64,000 nt of DNA from Acidobacteria bacterium RIFCSPLOWO2_12_FULL_66_21 (GCA_001767455.1 MELC01000036.1:83679-147678), one strand, 5' to 3'. Positions 1 to 10,016 are shown, counted from the stretch's first letter. Numbers and translations are program-made. Notes: generated by a model from the sequence alone, not told the origin.

Positions 1-77
1 GGTGCTGAGGGGTGCTGAGGGGTGCTGAGGGGTGCTGAAGGGTGCCGAGGTGCTCGAGGGTGTCTGAGCCGAGGTTC
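1..77. repeat. Tandem decamer array, GGTGCTGAGG family (one-armed)
   Basis: Four near-perfect copies of the 10-base unit GGTGCTGAGG open the window, followed by decaying copies (GGTGCCGAGG, GGTGCTCGAGG, GGTGTCTGAG). The array probably extends to the left of the window. The same unit family recurs at 12746, 22702, 31673 and 62087. The period of 10 means that all three + strand frames meet a TGA within 30 bases. Confidence 0.9.
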
Positions 78-390
78 GGAGCGAAGTGAGCTTGGCGGGG
101 TGCCCGACGCCGCAACCGGCGAAGTCACGGTTGCTTTGGCGAGGCAGGCACGGTCCCGCCGGGCGGTAAGCAGTCATCAGTCCGGCTGGTGCGGTAAGGA
201 ACCGTCCGCTGGGAACACAGACTGCCCCGGTCTGTGAGGGTGGTGTTCTTGCCCCCATCCGGCTGATGACTGCTGACTGCCTGCGTCAGAGCGTAACGGG
301 AATAGTGCACGTGCGGGGCGCAGAGCGCAAGTGCGGTCCCGCCTCGAGCTCAGCGTAATTGTCGGTACAAGCGTTTCGAATCTTTAGCCC
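78..390. other. Non-coding region upstream of ftsW with inverted repeats; function unknown
   Basis: No convincing gene lies here. Two structures are visible. One is a perfect 7-bp hairpin, CACAGAC at 216-222 with GTCTGTG at 230-236. The other is a longer inverted repeat pairing GCAGTCATCAG (about 169-179) with CTGATGACTGC (about 263-273), followed by a second copy of the GACTGC motif. I compared the stretch by eye with RNase P RNA, tmRNA, SRP RNA and the cobalamin and FMN riboswitches and found no match. It may be a structured leader of the ftsW operon or another decayed repeat family. Confidence 0.5.
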
Positions 391-1524
391 ATGGCGCGAA
401 AGCTGAAATCGGACAAGTTGCTCTTCATGGCCACGCTGCTGCTGGTCTGCACCAGCGTGGTCATGGTGTACAGCGCGTCCGCCGCCCTCGGCATCGAGAA
501 GAACAAGGACCCGTATCTGTTCCTGTTCAAACAGAGCACCTGGGCGCTCCTGGGCTTGTTCCTGGTCCCGGTGATCATGCGCATCGACTACCGCAACTAC
601 CGGCAGCCAGCGGTGATCTGGACCGGCTTGGGGATCGTGGCGGTCGCGCTCGTGGCAGTGCTCTTCAAGGCGCCGGTGAACGGCGCGAGCCGGTGGCTCG
701 GCGTGGGGCCGCTCGGCGTGCAGCCGTCCGAGCTCGCGAAGATCGTCGTCGTGATCTTCCTGGCGGCGCTGCTCGAGCGGCGGATGGATCGCATCGACGA
801 GCCGCAGCACGCGCTCGTGCCGGCGGGCCTGGTCCTCGCGGGCATCCTCGGGCTCATTCTTGCCGAACCCGATCTCGGGACGGCGGTCTCGGTGGCCATG
901 ATTGCGGCGGTCATGCTGTTCGCCGCGGGGATCAGCTACCGCTACGTCGTGGCGATGCTCCTGGCCATTCCACCCGCTTTCTATCTCCTGGTCATGACCG
1001 AGGACTATCGGCGGCGTCGCGTGATCGCCTTCCTGGATCCGTGGAGCAACCGCCTGGGCGACTCGTGGCAGATGTGCCAGTCGATGATCGCCGTCGGCAC
1101 GGGTGGTGTCTTCGGGCGAGGCCTGATGGGAGGCGTACAGAAGTTCTTCTATCTGCCGGAACCTCACAACGACTTCATCTACTCGGTCATTTCCGAGGAA
1201 CTGGGACTCGTCGGCGCGACGCTCGTCCTTGCCTGCTTCTGCGTGATCGCGTGGCGCGGCATGCGCACCGCGATGCGCGCGCCGGATCGGTTCGGCTCGT
1301 TCCTCGCGCTGGGCCTGACGACGATGATCGTGTTCCAGGCGTTCTTCAACATCAGCGTGGTCCTGGGGCTCGCGCCGACGAAGGGGATCCCGCTGCCGTT
1401 CGTCAGCTACGGCGGATCGTCCCTGCTCATCAACCTGGTGGGCATGGGCATCCTGTTGAACGTGTCGCAGCATGCCTCGGCGGGCCGCGTGGTGACGACA
1501 ACGTTGGCAACGGCGGATGCATGA
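391..1524 (+). CDS. ftsW: Peptidoglycan glycosyltransferase FtsW (SEDS family)
   Basis: FtsW is the septal SEDS polymerase that builds glycan strands from lipid II at the division site, working with a class B penicillin-binding protein. The 377-residue protein has about ten hydrophobic segments and the SEDS signature PLPFVSYGGSSLL near residues 333-346. Its first helix begins right after a short basic N-terminus (MARKLKSDK), which supports the ATG at 391. No clear Shine-Dalgarno sequence precedes it. It is the first gene of the division operon in view and overlaps murG by ATGA. Lipid II flippase and RodA are relatives, but the dcw context favours FtsW. Confidence 0.95.
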   Translation: MARKLKSDKLLFMATLLLVCTSVVMVYSASAALGIEKNKDPYLFLFKQSTWALLGLFLVPVIMRIDYRNYRQPAVIWTGLGIVAVALVAVLFKAPVNGASRWLGVGPLGVQPSELAKIVVVIFLAALLERRMDRIDEPQHALVPAGLVLAGILGLILAEPDLGTAVSVAMIAAVMLFAAGISYRYVVAMLLAIPPAFYLLVMTEDYRRRRVIAFLDPWSNRLGDSWQMCQSMIAVGTGGVFGRGLMGGVQKFFYLPEPHNDFIYSVISEELGLVGATLVLACFCVIAWRGMRTAMRAPDRFGSFLALGLTTMIVFQAFFNISVVLGLAPTKGIPLPFVSYGGSSLLINLVGMGILLNVSQHASAGRVVTTTLATADA

Positions 1525-2612
1525 GACCGCTCCGGGTGCTCATCGCGGGAGGCGGAACGGGAGGACACCTCTATCCCGGAATCGCCGTCGCGCGCGAGCT
1601 GCTGCGGCGGCGGCCGGACGCGCAGATCACCTTCGCGGGCACCGCGCGCGGCATCGAGGCGCGCGTGGTTCCACGGGAGGGGTTCGCACTGGATTTGCTG
1701 CGAAGCTCGGGGCTGAAGGGGACGTCGATCGCCGCGGGCGTGAAGGGGCTCGCCCTGCTGCCGCTGAGCGGACTCGACGCGTGGCGGATTCTCTCGCGCC
1801 GCACGCCGGATCTCGTCGCCGGGGTCGGCGGGTACAGCTCGGGGCCGGTGGTGCTGGCGGCGGTGGTGCGAGGGATTCCCACCATGCTGCTCGAGCAGAA
1901 CGCGGTGCCCGGATTCACCAACCGATCGCTCGCCCGGTTGGTCAGCGCGGCGGCGGTCACTTACGAGTCCACGGCGAGCTACTTCCCAAGGAGGAGCATT
2001 GTCACAGGCAACCCGGTCCGTCCCGAGTTCTTTGCCGGCAGCACCGCGTCTCCGGCGTCCGTCGCTGGACGCCCGAGGGTTTTGATCTTTGGCGGCTCCC
2101 AGGGCGCGCACGCGATCAACGTGGCCATGGTGGAGGCGGCGCCGAGGCTGGCAGCCCACCCTGGCGGGATGGCAATCACGCATCAGACAGGAGAGCGCGA
2201 GGTGGACATGGTCCGGGAGGGCTACCGCCGCGCGGGTCTCGACGCCCGCGTCGAGCCGTTTCTGTATGCCATGGACAGGGAAATGAGTGACGCGGACCTC
2301 GTCGTCTGCCGCGCCGGCGCGACGACGCTCGCGGAGTTGACGGCGTCGGGACGGGCGGCGGTGCTCGTCCCGCTGCCGACGGCGACCGACGATCACCAGC
2401 GCAGGAACGCCGAAGCGCTGGCGCGCGAAGGCGCCGCCGAGGTCGTGGAGCAGCGCGGGTTGACCGGAGACGTCCTGGCCGCGCGGATCATCGCGCTGGC
2501 GACGGATCCGCAGCGGCGGGCCGGAATGTCAGCCGCCGCGCGGCGGCTGGCGCGGCCCGACGCCGCGGCCGCAATCGTCACGAAGCTCCTGGAGCTGATA
2601 GCTGAAAGCTGA
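1521..2612 (+). CDS. murG: UDP-GlcNAc:lipid I N-acetylglucosaminyltransferase MurG
   Basis: MurG adds GlcNAc to lipid I to make lipid II on the cytoplasmic face of the membrane. The 363-residue protein has the GT28 N-terminal loop GGGTGGHLYPG (residues 10-20), the second-domain loop GGSQGAHAIN (about 190) and the donor-binding stretch CRAGATTLAEL (about 260). The start ATG at 1521 overlaps the ftsW stop (ATGA), indicating translational coupling. A longer upstream reading is open in frame but runs through ftsW and is spurious. The last residues (IAES) and the stop codon are encoded by the start of the 2594-2645 repeat array. Confidence 0.95.
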   Translation: MRPLRVLIAGGGTGGHLYPGIAVARELLRRRPDAQITFAGTARGIEARVVPREGFALDLLRSSGLKGTSIAAGVKGLALLPLSGLDAWRILSRRTPDLVAGVGGYSSGPVVLAAVVRGIPTMLLEQNAVPGFTNRSLARLVSAAAVTYESTASYFPRRSIVTGNPVRPEFFAGSTASPASVAGRPRVLIFGGSQGAHAINVAMVEAAPRLAAHPGGMAITHQTGEREVDMVREGYRRAGLDARVEPFLYAMDREMSDADLVVCRAGATTLAELTASGRAAVLVPLPTATDDHQRRNAEALAREGAAEVVEQRGLTGDVLAARIIALATDPQRRAGMSAAARRLARPDAAAAIVTKLLELIAES

Positions 2613-2645
2613 GAGCTGGGAACTGGAAACTGGGAACTGGGAACT
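2594..2645. repeat. Heptamer array, GGGAACT / AGCTGAA type, inside the operon
   Basis: Tandem degenerate heptamers (GCTGATA, GCTGAAA, GCTGAGA, then GGGAACT-type units) fill the murG-murC junction. The murG TGA (2610-2612) is inside the array, and the last unit runs into the murC ATG at 2647. As a result murC has no recognisable ribosome binding site. Confidence 0.85.
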
Positions 2646-2646
2646 G

Positions 2647-4131
2647 ATGTTAGGACGCACGCGCAGGATTCATTTTGTCGGGATCGGCGGCATCGGGATG
2701 AGCGGGATCGCCGAGCTGCTGGCGAATCTCGGCTACGACGTGAGCGGCTCGGATCTGAAGCGGTCCGACGTCACGGCGCGGCTCGAGTCGCTGGGCGTCC
2801 GTGTGTTCGCCGGCCACGACGGCGGGCACGTCGGCGCGGCGGATGTGGTCGTGACCTCGTCGGCCGTGCCGCCGGACAACCCTGAGGTGACCGCGGCACG
2901 CGGGCGCGGCATCCCCGTCATCCCGCGCGCCGAGATGCTGGCCGAGCTGATGCGGCTGCGCTACGGCATCGCCGTCGCCGGCGCGCACGGGAAGACGACG
3001 ACGACTTCGATGATTGCGCTGGTCCTCGAACGCGCCGGGCTCGATCCGACGGCCGTCATCGGCGGGCGCCTCAGCGCGTTCGGCAGCAACGCGCGCCTCG
3101 GCGGCGGCAACTACATGGTCGTCGAAGCGGACGAGAGCGATCGCTCGTTCCTGAAACTCTCGCCGTCGATCGCGGTGGTCACCAACATCGATCGCGAGCA
3201 CATGGAGAGCTACGGCACCTGGGAGCACCTGCTCCAGGCGTTCGCCGATTTCGCCAACAAGGTCCCGTTCTACGGCGCGATTGTCGCGTGCGCCGACGAC
3301 GCGGCCGTGAGGACGCTGCTGCCGCAACTGGCGCGGCGGGTCATCACGTACGGGATTGATGACGCCCCGCAGGCGGCCGGCGCCGACATCATCGGCCACG
3401 CCATGCGCCTCGAGTCCTTCGGGTCCTCATGCGAGGTGCTGCACGGGCACGTGGAGGGTCGCCGCACCGCGATCGGACGCCTCCACCTGCGCGTGCCCGG
3501 GCGGCACAACCTGCTGAACGCGTTGGGCGCCGTGGCGGTGGGGCTCGAGGTCGGCGTGCCGTTTGGCCGCATCGCCACCGCGCTCGGCGAGTTCCACGGA
3601 GCGGAGCGGCGCTTCCAGATGCGCGGGGAAGCGCGGGGCGTGATGGTCGTGGACGACTACGGGCACCATCCGACCGAGATCGCCGCCGTGATAGCCGCGG
3701 CGCGCGCCGGGATCGACCGGCGCGTCGTCGTCGTGTTCCAGCCGCACCGCTACACGCGCACGAGCCAGCTGATGGCGGAGTTCGGGACGGCGCTGTCGGC
3801 CGCGGACGAAGTCGTGCTCACGGACATCTACCCCGCGGGAGAAGCGCCGATCGCCGGCATCACCATCGAGGCGCTGACCGATCGCGTCCGCGCGGGGGCG
3901 GCCTGCCCGGTTCACCTGGTGAAAGCGCTCGACGACGTGCCGCAGGCGGTCGCGGCCATCGCGCGCGACGGCGATCTGATCGTGACGCTCGGCGCGGGAT
4001 CGATCGGCGGTGTCGCGGACCGGATCCTTCAGGCGCTTGGACGCGACAGCGTTGGAGGCCAGGCGGACCAGTCCGCCGGAGCGGGAGATAACGCGGACCT
4101 GTCCGCCAAAGCCGGAGGCGAAGGCGGATGA
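2647..4131 (+). CDS. murC: UDP-N-acetylmuramate--L-alanine ligase MurC
   Basis: MurC is the ATP-dependent ligase that adds the first amino acid, L-alanine, to UDP-MurNAc. The 494-residue protein shows the N-terminal nucleotide-binding motif HFVGIGGIGMSG (11-22), the ATP P-loop GAHGKTTTTS (about 112) and the Mur-ligase C-domain motif DDYGHHPTE (about 335). The ATG follows directly on a repeat array with no Shine-Dalgarno sequence. The last roughly 25 residues (about 469-494) are rich in Gly, Ala, Asp and Ser and lie beyond the usual end of the family. They are encoded by palindromic repeat DNA. The stop overlaps the ftsQ start (ATGA). Confidence 0.95.
   Translation: MLGRTRRIHFVGIGGIGMSGIAELLANLGYDVSGSDLKRSDVTARLESLGVRVFAGHDGGHVGAADVVVTSSAVPPDNPEVTAARGRGIPVIPRAEMLAELMRLRYGIAVAGAHGKTTTTSMIALVLERAGLDPTAVIGGRLSAFGSNARLGGGNYMVVEADESDRSFLKLSPSIAVVTNIDREHMESYGTWEHLLQAFADFANKVPFYGAIVACADDAAVRTLLPQLARRVITYGIDDAPQAAGADIIGHAMRLESFGSSCEVLHGHVEGRRTAIGRLHLRVPGRHNLLNALGAVAVGLEVGVPFGRIATALGEFHGAERRFQMRGEARGVMVVDDYGHHPTEIAAVIAAARAGIDRRVVVVFQPHRYTRTSQLMAEFGTALSAADEVVLTDIYPAGEAPIAGITIEALTDRVRAGAACPVHLVKALDDVPQAVAAIARDGDLIVTLGAGSIGGVADRILQALGRDSVGGQADQSAGAGDNADLSAKAGGEGG
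4062..4106. repeat. Palindromic repeat embedded in the murC 3' end
   Basis: Two short palindromes sit in frame inside murC: GGCGGAC-CA-GTCCGCC (4062-4077) and GCGGAC-CT-GTCCGC (4093-4106). They resemble the GTCCGCC / CGAAGGCGG repeat DNA seen between genes at 13625-13790. This suggests that a mobile or spreading repeat extended the end of the gene without breaking the frame. Confidence 0.6.
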
Positions 4132-4991
4132 GCGTCAAGGCGGCGACGGACAAGAACTTCCGGCGCGCGGTGGTGAAGCCGGCGAAGCGGAAGCGCGGCC
4201 GCGTGTGGCTGTCATGGCGCACGGCGCGCGTGGTGCTTGCCGCGGGCTTGGTGCTCTACGCGGGCCACCGCGGGGCCCGCCTCGTCGCGACGGCCGGCGT
4301 GCTGCAGGTGCGGCACATCGCCGTGCGCGGCAACGTGCGGCTCTCCGCGGGGGAGGTCGCCGCGCTCATCGACGGGTTGCGCGGATCGAACATCCTCGCG
4401 GCGGATCTCAAAGGCTACCGCCGGCGGCTGCTCGAGTCTCCCTGGGTCGCCGACGTCGCCCTGCGCCGCGTGCTGCCGTCGACCATCGAAGTGTTCGTCT
4501 CGGAGCGCCGTCCCGTCGGCCTGTCCCGGATGGGCGACCAGTTGTACCTCGTCGATCGCACGGGAACCGTCATCGGCGAATTCGGGCCGCAATACGCGGA
4601 ATTCGATCTGCCGATCATCGACGGCCTGATGCGCGCGCCGTCAAAGGGGCCCGCGCTCGACGGGCAACGCGCGGAGCTCGCCGCGCGCCTGCTCGAAGCG
4701 GTCGCGGCGCGCAAGGACCTGGCCGCGCGCGTGTCTCAGATCGATGTCAGCGACGCGCACGACGCGGTGGTACTGCTCGAGGGCGACCCGGCGCTGCTGC
4801 ACGTCGGCGAGGATCGGTTTCTCGAACGCCTGCAGTCGTACGTGGACCTGGCGCCTGCACTCCGCGAGCGCGTCGCGGACATCGACTACGTGGATCTGAG
4901 GTTCGACCGGCACCTCTATGTGCGGCCGGGCGAGGGCGGCGGACGGACCGCCGGTCCGGCCGGGCGATCACCAGCGGCAAAAAGGTTCTAA
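4128..4991 (+). CDS. ftsQ: Cell division protein FtsQ (POTRA domain)
   Basis: FtsQ is a bitopic membrane protein that scaffolds the divisome (FtsB/FtsL). The 287-residue protein has a basic cytoplasmic tail (residues 1-26), one membrane helix (about 27-48), a POTRA domain (about 52-121; VRHIAVRGNVRLS followed by WVADVALRRVLPSTIEV) and a following beta domain. Its position between murC and ftsA is the classical one. It overlaps murC by ATGA and ends 9 bases before ftsA. The murB and ddl genes that often sit between murC and ftsQ are absent. Confidence 0.92.
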   Translation: MSVKAATDKNFRRAVVKPAKRKRGRVWLSWRTARVVLAAGLVLYAGHRGARLVATAGVLQVRHIAVRGNVRLSAGEVAALIDGLRGSNILAADLKGYRRRLLESPWVADVALRRVLPSTIEVFVSERRPVGLSRMGDQLYLVDRTGTVIGEFGPQYAEFDLPIIDGLMRAPSKGPALDGQRAELAARLLEAVAARKDLAARVSQIDVSDAHDAVVLLEGDPALLHVGEDRFLERLQSYVDLAPALRERVADIDYVDLRFDRHLYVRPGEGGGRTAGPAGRSPAAKRF

Positions 4992-5000
4992 GGGGGGCGA

Positions 5001-6236
5001 GTGGCGCGCAAGGAACGATACCTCGTGGGATTGGACGTCGGCACGTCGAAGATCTCCGCCATCGTCGGCGAGATGACCGACGACGGCGGCCTCGACATCA
5101 TCGGGATCGGCCTCGCCGACTCGCGCGGGATCCGCCGGGGCGTCGTCGTCAACCTGGAGGCGGCGGTCGAATCCATCAAGAAGGCGATCGACGAAGCGGA
5201 GCTGACGGCGGGCGTCGAAATCGACTCGGTGCACCTCGGCCTGTCGGGCGCCCACGTGAAGGCGTTCAACAGCCGTGGCGTCGTCGCCGTCGCGGGGAAG
5301 AACCGCGAGATCACCCGCGAGGACGTCCGCCGCGCGATCGACGCCGCCAAAGCGGTGGCGCTGCCCAGCGGGCGCGAGATTCTGCACGTCCTGCCGCAGG
5401 ACTTCGTGGTCGACGAGCAGGACGGCATTGGCGCGCCGGTCGGGATGACGGGGACACGGCTCGAGGTCAACGTCCATGTCGTGACCGGCAGCGCCTCGTC
5501 GACGCAGAACATCGTGGCGTGCGTCAACCGCGCCGGCGTGGCCGTGATCGAGACCGTGCTCGAGCAGCTCGCCGCGAGCGAGGCGGTGCTGACCCCCGAC
5601 GAGAAGGAGCTCGGCGTCGCCCTGGTGGACATCGGCGGCGGCACGACGGACTTCGCCATCTTCGAGCGGGGAAGCCTGTGGCACACCGGGGTCGTCGCGG
5701 TCGGCGGCGACCACTTCACCAACGACATCGCCGTGGGTCTGCGCACGCCGATACCCGACGCGGAGAAGATCAAGCGCCGCTGCGGCTGCGCGCTGTCGGC
5801 GATGGTGGACGAAGACGAAACGATGGAAGTCGCGAGCGTCGGCGGCCGCAAGCCGCGCCTGATGGCCCGCAGGATCCTCTCCGAGATCCTGCAGCCGCGC
5901 GCCGAGGAGATCTTCCACCTGTTGTGGGACGAAATCAGGCGCGCCGGCTTCGAGAAGTCGCTGAATTCCGGGATCGTCCTGACCGGCGGCGGCTCGATGC
6001 TGGAAGGCATGGCGGAAATCGCCGAGCAGATCTTCGACCTGCCGATCCGCAGGGGCACACCCGCGGGGGTCGGCGGGCTGGCCGATCACGTGAACAGCCC
6101 CGCGTACGCCACGGCCGTCGGGCTCGTGATGTACGCGCACCGCAATCTCGCGGCGGAGGTTGCGCATCCGGTCGGCGCGGGCGCGTTCGGCCGGGTCGCG
6201 GGCCGCCTGAAGACGCTCTTCAAGGAATTCTTCTAG
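5001..6236 (+). CDS. ftsA: Cell division protein FtsA
   Basis: FtsA is the actin-like ATPase that tethers FtsZ to the membrane. The 411-residue protein has the phosphate-1 motif GLDVGTSKISAIVGE (about 9-23), the phosphate-2 motif VDIGGGTTDFAIF (about 209-221), the adenosine motif TGGGSMLEGM (about 327) and a C-terminal amphipathic tail ending RLKTLFKEFF that fits the membrane-targeting helix. The start is GTG at 5001. A purine-rich stretch AGGGGGGCGA (4991-5000) immediately upstream may act as the ribosome binding site, although it is very close. Confidence 0.96.
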   Translation: MARKERYLVGLDVGTSKISAIVGEMTDDGGLDIIGIGLADSRGIRRGVVVNLEAAVESIKKAIDEAELTAGVEIDSVHLGLSGAHVKAFNSRGVVAVAGKNREITREDVRRAIDAAKAVALPSGREILHVLPQDFVVDEQDGIGAPVGMTGTRLEVNVHVVTGSASSTQNIVACVNRAGVAVIETVLEQLAASEAVLTPDEKELGVALVDIGGGTTDFAIFERGSLWHTGVVAVGGDHFTNDIAVGLRTPIPDAEKIKRRCGCALSAMVDEDETMEVASVGGRKPRLMARRILSEILQPRAEEIFHLLWDEIRRAGFEKSLNSGIVLTGGGSMLEGMAEIAEQIFDLPIRRGTPAGVGGLADHVNSPAYATAVGLVMYAHRNLAAEVAHPVGAGAFGRVAGRLKTLFKEFF

Positions 6237-6276
6237 TTCGGATCGGACACGACGGATGAGCATGCACACGAACGCC

Positions 6277-6283
6277 AGGAGGG
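6277..6283 (+). promoter_or_regulatory. Strong ribosome binding site of ftsZ
   Basis: AGGAGGG lies six bases before the ATG at 6290. It is one of the few textbook Shine-Dalgarno sequences in the window and fixes the ftsZ start. Confidence 0.85.
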
Positions 6284-6289
6284 CGACCG

Positions 6290-7549
<1,260 letters not shown>

Positions 7550-7553
7550 TTCC

Positions 7554-7584
7554 GCCCCCGCGCGCAGGCGTGCGCGCCGGGGGC
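7554..7584 (+). terminator. GC-rich hairpin after ftsZ
   Basis: CCCCCGCGCGCA pairs with TGCGCGC(C)GGGGG around a short loop just 5 bases after the ftsZ stop. There is no U-tract, so it may be a pausing or transcript-stabilising hairpin rather than a classical intrinsic terminator. The remaining bases to 7767 show no gene. Confidence 0.45.
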
Positions 7585-7767
7585 CCCGATCTTCCGTCCG
7601 CTCGCGCGCGCGCGAGGCGGCCCGATCCGCGTGGTAAACTAGGTAAATCCACGGCACGCGGGAACGGCGGCGCCTCAGCCGCACCCCCCGCACCAGTCCG
7701 GGAGCTCCGGTAATCCGCAGCGGTCCGTGCCGCTCGCCCGCGTCGTTCCGTTCCGGCATATCTATCA

Positions 7768-9513
7768 ATGAAGCAGTGGGAAGCTCGCGAACGTGCGCGC
7801 GACGTGCTTGCGCGCGAGGTCGGCTTCGTGCAGAAGCCGCACGGCGGGCGTCTGCGCGTGGCGCTCCTCTTTCCAAACACCTACTACGTCGGGATGTCGA
7901 GCCTCGGCTACCAGACCGTGTACCGGCTCTTCAACGATCTGGACGACGTGGTCTGCGAGCGCGCGTTCCTGCCGCCGAAGCAGGAGCTCAACGCCCAGCT
8001 CGAGGCGGGATCGCCGATCCTCACGCTCGAGTCGCAGACGCCGGTCGGCGATTTCGACGTGATCGCCTTCTCCGTTTCGTTCGAGTGGGACTACACCAAC
8101 ATCGTTACGATGCTGCGGCTCGCGGGCGTGCCGCTGCGCGCCGAAGCGCGGACCGCCCGCCATCCGCTGGTGGTGATTGGCGGCGCCGTGACTTTCGTGA
8201 ACCCCGAGCCGCTGGCCCTCTTCGCCGACGTGATCGCGGCGGGGGAGGGGGAAGTGCTGATCCCGGCGCTGATGGGGTGCATGCGTGAGTCCACGGGCCG
8301 CGCGGAGCTGCTGCGGCGACTCGCGGCCGAACGCGGGTTCTACATCCCGTCGTTCTACGACGTGCGGTACGCGGAGGATGGGACGATCGCCGCGTACGAG
8401 CCGAAGCCAGGGACCGGCGCGCCGCCGGTCGTGAAAAAGGCGGCAGTGAAGACCACGGAACGCCTCGATCCACCGGCCACCAGCGTGTTCACTCCAGATA
8501 CGGAGTTCGGATCGCGGTTCCTGATCGAAGTCGTGCGCGGCTGCGCAAACCTCTGCCGCTTCTGCTGGGCCGGGTACAACTACCTGCCCGTCCGGGCCTT
8601 TTCGGCGGATCGCATCCTCGAGCTCGCGGCCGCCGCGCGGCGCGTGTCCAGCAAGGCCGGCCTCGTCTCGATCGCGCTCTGCGACCATCCGGAGATCGAG
8701 CGCATCCTGCAGGGGCTCCTCGATCTCGGGTATTCGATCAGCCCCGCGTCGCTGCGGCTGGACGATCTGACCGAGCCCATCGTCACATTGCTGCGCCGGA
8801 GCGGCGAGCGCTCGATCACCATCGCGCCCGAAACCGGATCGGACCGCTTGCGGCGGGTCATCAACAAGACCGTCACGAACGAAGAGATCCTCGCGGCCAC
8901 CGATCTGATCTTCCGGAGCGGCATCGAGAACCTGAAGTTGTACTACATGATCGGCCTCCCGACCGAGCAGGACGACGACCTGGTGGCCATCCGCGACCTG
9001 ACGGTGCAGATGCGGGACGTGATGATGCGCCACGGGCGCGGCCGCGGGCACCTGGGACGAATCGTCGGGAGCGTGAACCCGCTGATTCCAAAACCTGGCA
9101 CCGCGTATCAGTGGCTGCCCATGGAGAACCCGGCCGTCACCGATGCCAAGTCGAAACGGCTCCGGCACCTGCTGGCCGGGCTGGACAACGTGTACTTCAG
9201 CATCAAGTCTGAACGGCATTCGTACTACCAGGCGCTGCTGTCGCTGGGCGACCGGCGCGTGGCCCCCGCAATCGAGGCCGCCGCGCGCAACGGCGGCCAG
9301 TGGCGCGCCGCCGTCGCCGAGACGGGCGTCGACGCCGACTTCTACATCTTCCGAGACCGCTCCGCCGACGCAATCCTCCCGTGGGACATCATCGACGGCG
9401 GCATGAAGGCGTCCTTCTTCCGCGCGGAGTTCGACAAGGGGCAGCGCGCCGAATGGACCGTGCCGCCCAAGCGGCAGAAGGACAACGCGAAGTTCCTCCC
9501 CGTGCTGCCGTAG
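7768..9513 (+). CDS. Radical SAM protein with B12-binding-like N-terminus (TIGR03960-like)
   Basis: This is an uncharacterised radical SAM enzyme of 581 residues. The N-terminal part (VALLFPNTYYVGMSSLGYQ, about 31-49) looks like the cobalamin-binding-like domain of this family. The cluster motif C259-x3-C263-x2-C266 (RGCANLCRFCW) is intact and is followed by a TIM-barrel region with PETGSDRLRRVINK. It resembles the radical SAM half of proteins that in other phyla are fused to a DUF2344 domain; no such domain is seen here. The substrate is unknown, and tRNA or protein modification is possible. The ATG at 7768 follows 218 non-coding bases. Confidence 0.8.
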   Translation: MKQWEARERARDVLAREVGFVQKPHGGRLRVALLFPNTYYVGMSSLGYQTVYRLFNDLDDVVCERAFLPPKQELNAQLEAGSPILTLESQTPVGDFDVIAFSVSFEWDYTNIVTMLRLAGVPLRAEARTARHPLVVIGGAVTFVNPEPLALFADVIAAGEGEVLIPALMGCMRESTGRAELLRRLAAERGFYIPSFYDVRYAEDGTIAAYEPKPGTGAPPVVKKAAVKTTERLDPPATSVFTPDTEFGSRFLIEVVRGCANLCRFCWAGYNYLPVRAFSADRILELAAAARRVSSKAGLVSIALCDHPEIERILQGLLDLGYSISPASLRLDDLTEPIVTLLRRSGERSITIAPETGSDRLRRVINKTVTNEEILAATDLIFRSGIENLKLYYMIGLPTEQDDDLVAIRDLTVQMRDVMMRHGRGRGHLGRIVGSVNPLIPKPGTAYQWLPMENPAVTDAKSKRLRHLLAGLDNVYFSIKSERHSYYQALLSLGDRRVAPAIEAAARNGGQWRAAVAETGVDADFYIFRDRSADAILPWDIIDGGMKASFFRAEFDKGQRAEWTVPPKRQKDNAKFLPVLP

Positions 9514-9536
9514 GCCCGGCCCCGAGGCGCGGCGGC

Positions 9537-9839
9537 CTACGAGGCGACCGCGGCTTCCGCTTCGAACTGCCCGTAGGCCTGCAGCACGAGATCGCGGATG
9601 CGGTCCTGCCCGGCCGCGTCGCTCATCGGGCGCAGCAGCGCGAAGCTGCGGCGCTCGCCATTCACGGAGTACTGGCGCGCGGGGAACGTGACGTTGCGAC
9701 CGTTGCCCGACCTCCGCTCCCAGATCCCGAATCCAATCAGCTTCAGTCCCTCGAGCGGCCCGCTCGTGAAGTGCAGTTCCGCGTCGGCGAGTTTTCCCGG
9801 CGGGTTTCCTTTTTCGTTCGGCACAATCTTGATCGTCAT
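9537..9839 (-). CDS. Conserved small hypothetical protein, weakly SpoVG-like
   Basis: A 100-residue soluble protein is encoded from ATG 9839, preceded on the minus strand by AAGGAGA, which is a good ribosome binding site. An upstream in-frame ATG (9953) would add 38 low-complexity residues and is not preferred. The middle (LKLIGFGIWERRSGNGRNVTFPARQY, cited here in parts: GFGIWERR, VTFPARQY) and the helical end RIRDLVLQAYGQFE recall the layout of the SpoVG family. The similarity is slight, and I would not assign a function. It converges with the radical SAM gene, 23 bases apart. Confidence 0.7.
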   Translation of the reverse strand: MTIKIVPNEKGNPPGKLADAELHFTSGPLEGLKLIGFGIWERRSGNGRNVTFPARQYSVNGERRSFALLRPMSDAAGQDRIRDLVLQAYGQFEAEAAVAS

Positions 9840-10016
9840 CGCATTCTCCTTGGGCCGGCGGTTGATCGGCGGAGGGGCAAGGGGAATGCCGAAGGACACG
9901 GACGGCGGCGTGCGCGCGGAAGATCCAGAAGCGGCAGGACTTGAGCGCCGCACGTGACAGACAGGCGAGACGCGGCGCCGCGATACGCGCCGAAAGCGCC
10001 AACTGCGGTTGCCGCT
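9840..10016. other. Intergenic, nothing recognised
   Basis: This is the upstream region of the small hypothetical gene and the 3' flank of acpS. I see neither a supported gene nor a clear structure. Confidence 0.4.

Noticed and set aside
78..390. RNase P RNA, tmRNA, SRP RNA, cobalamin or FMN riboswitch
   Set aside because: The conserved cores of these RNAs were not found on either strand.
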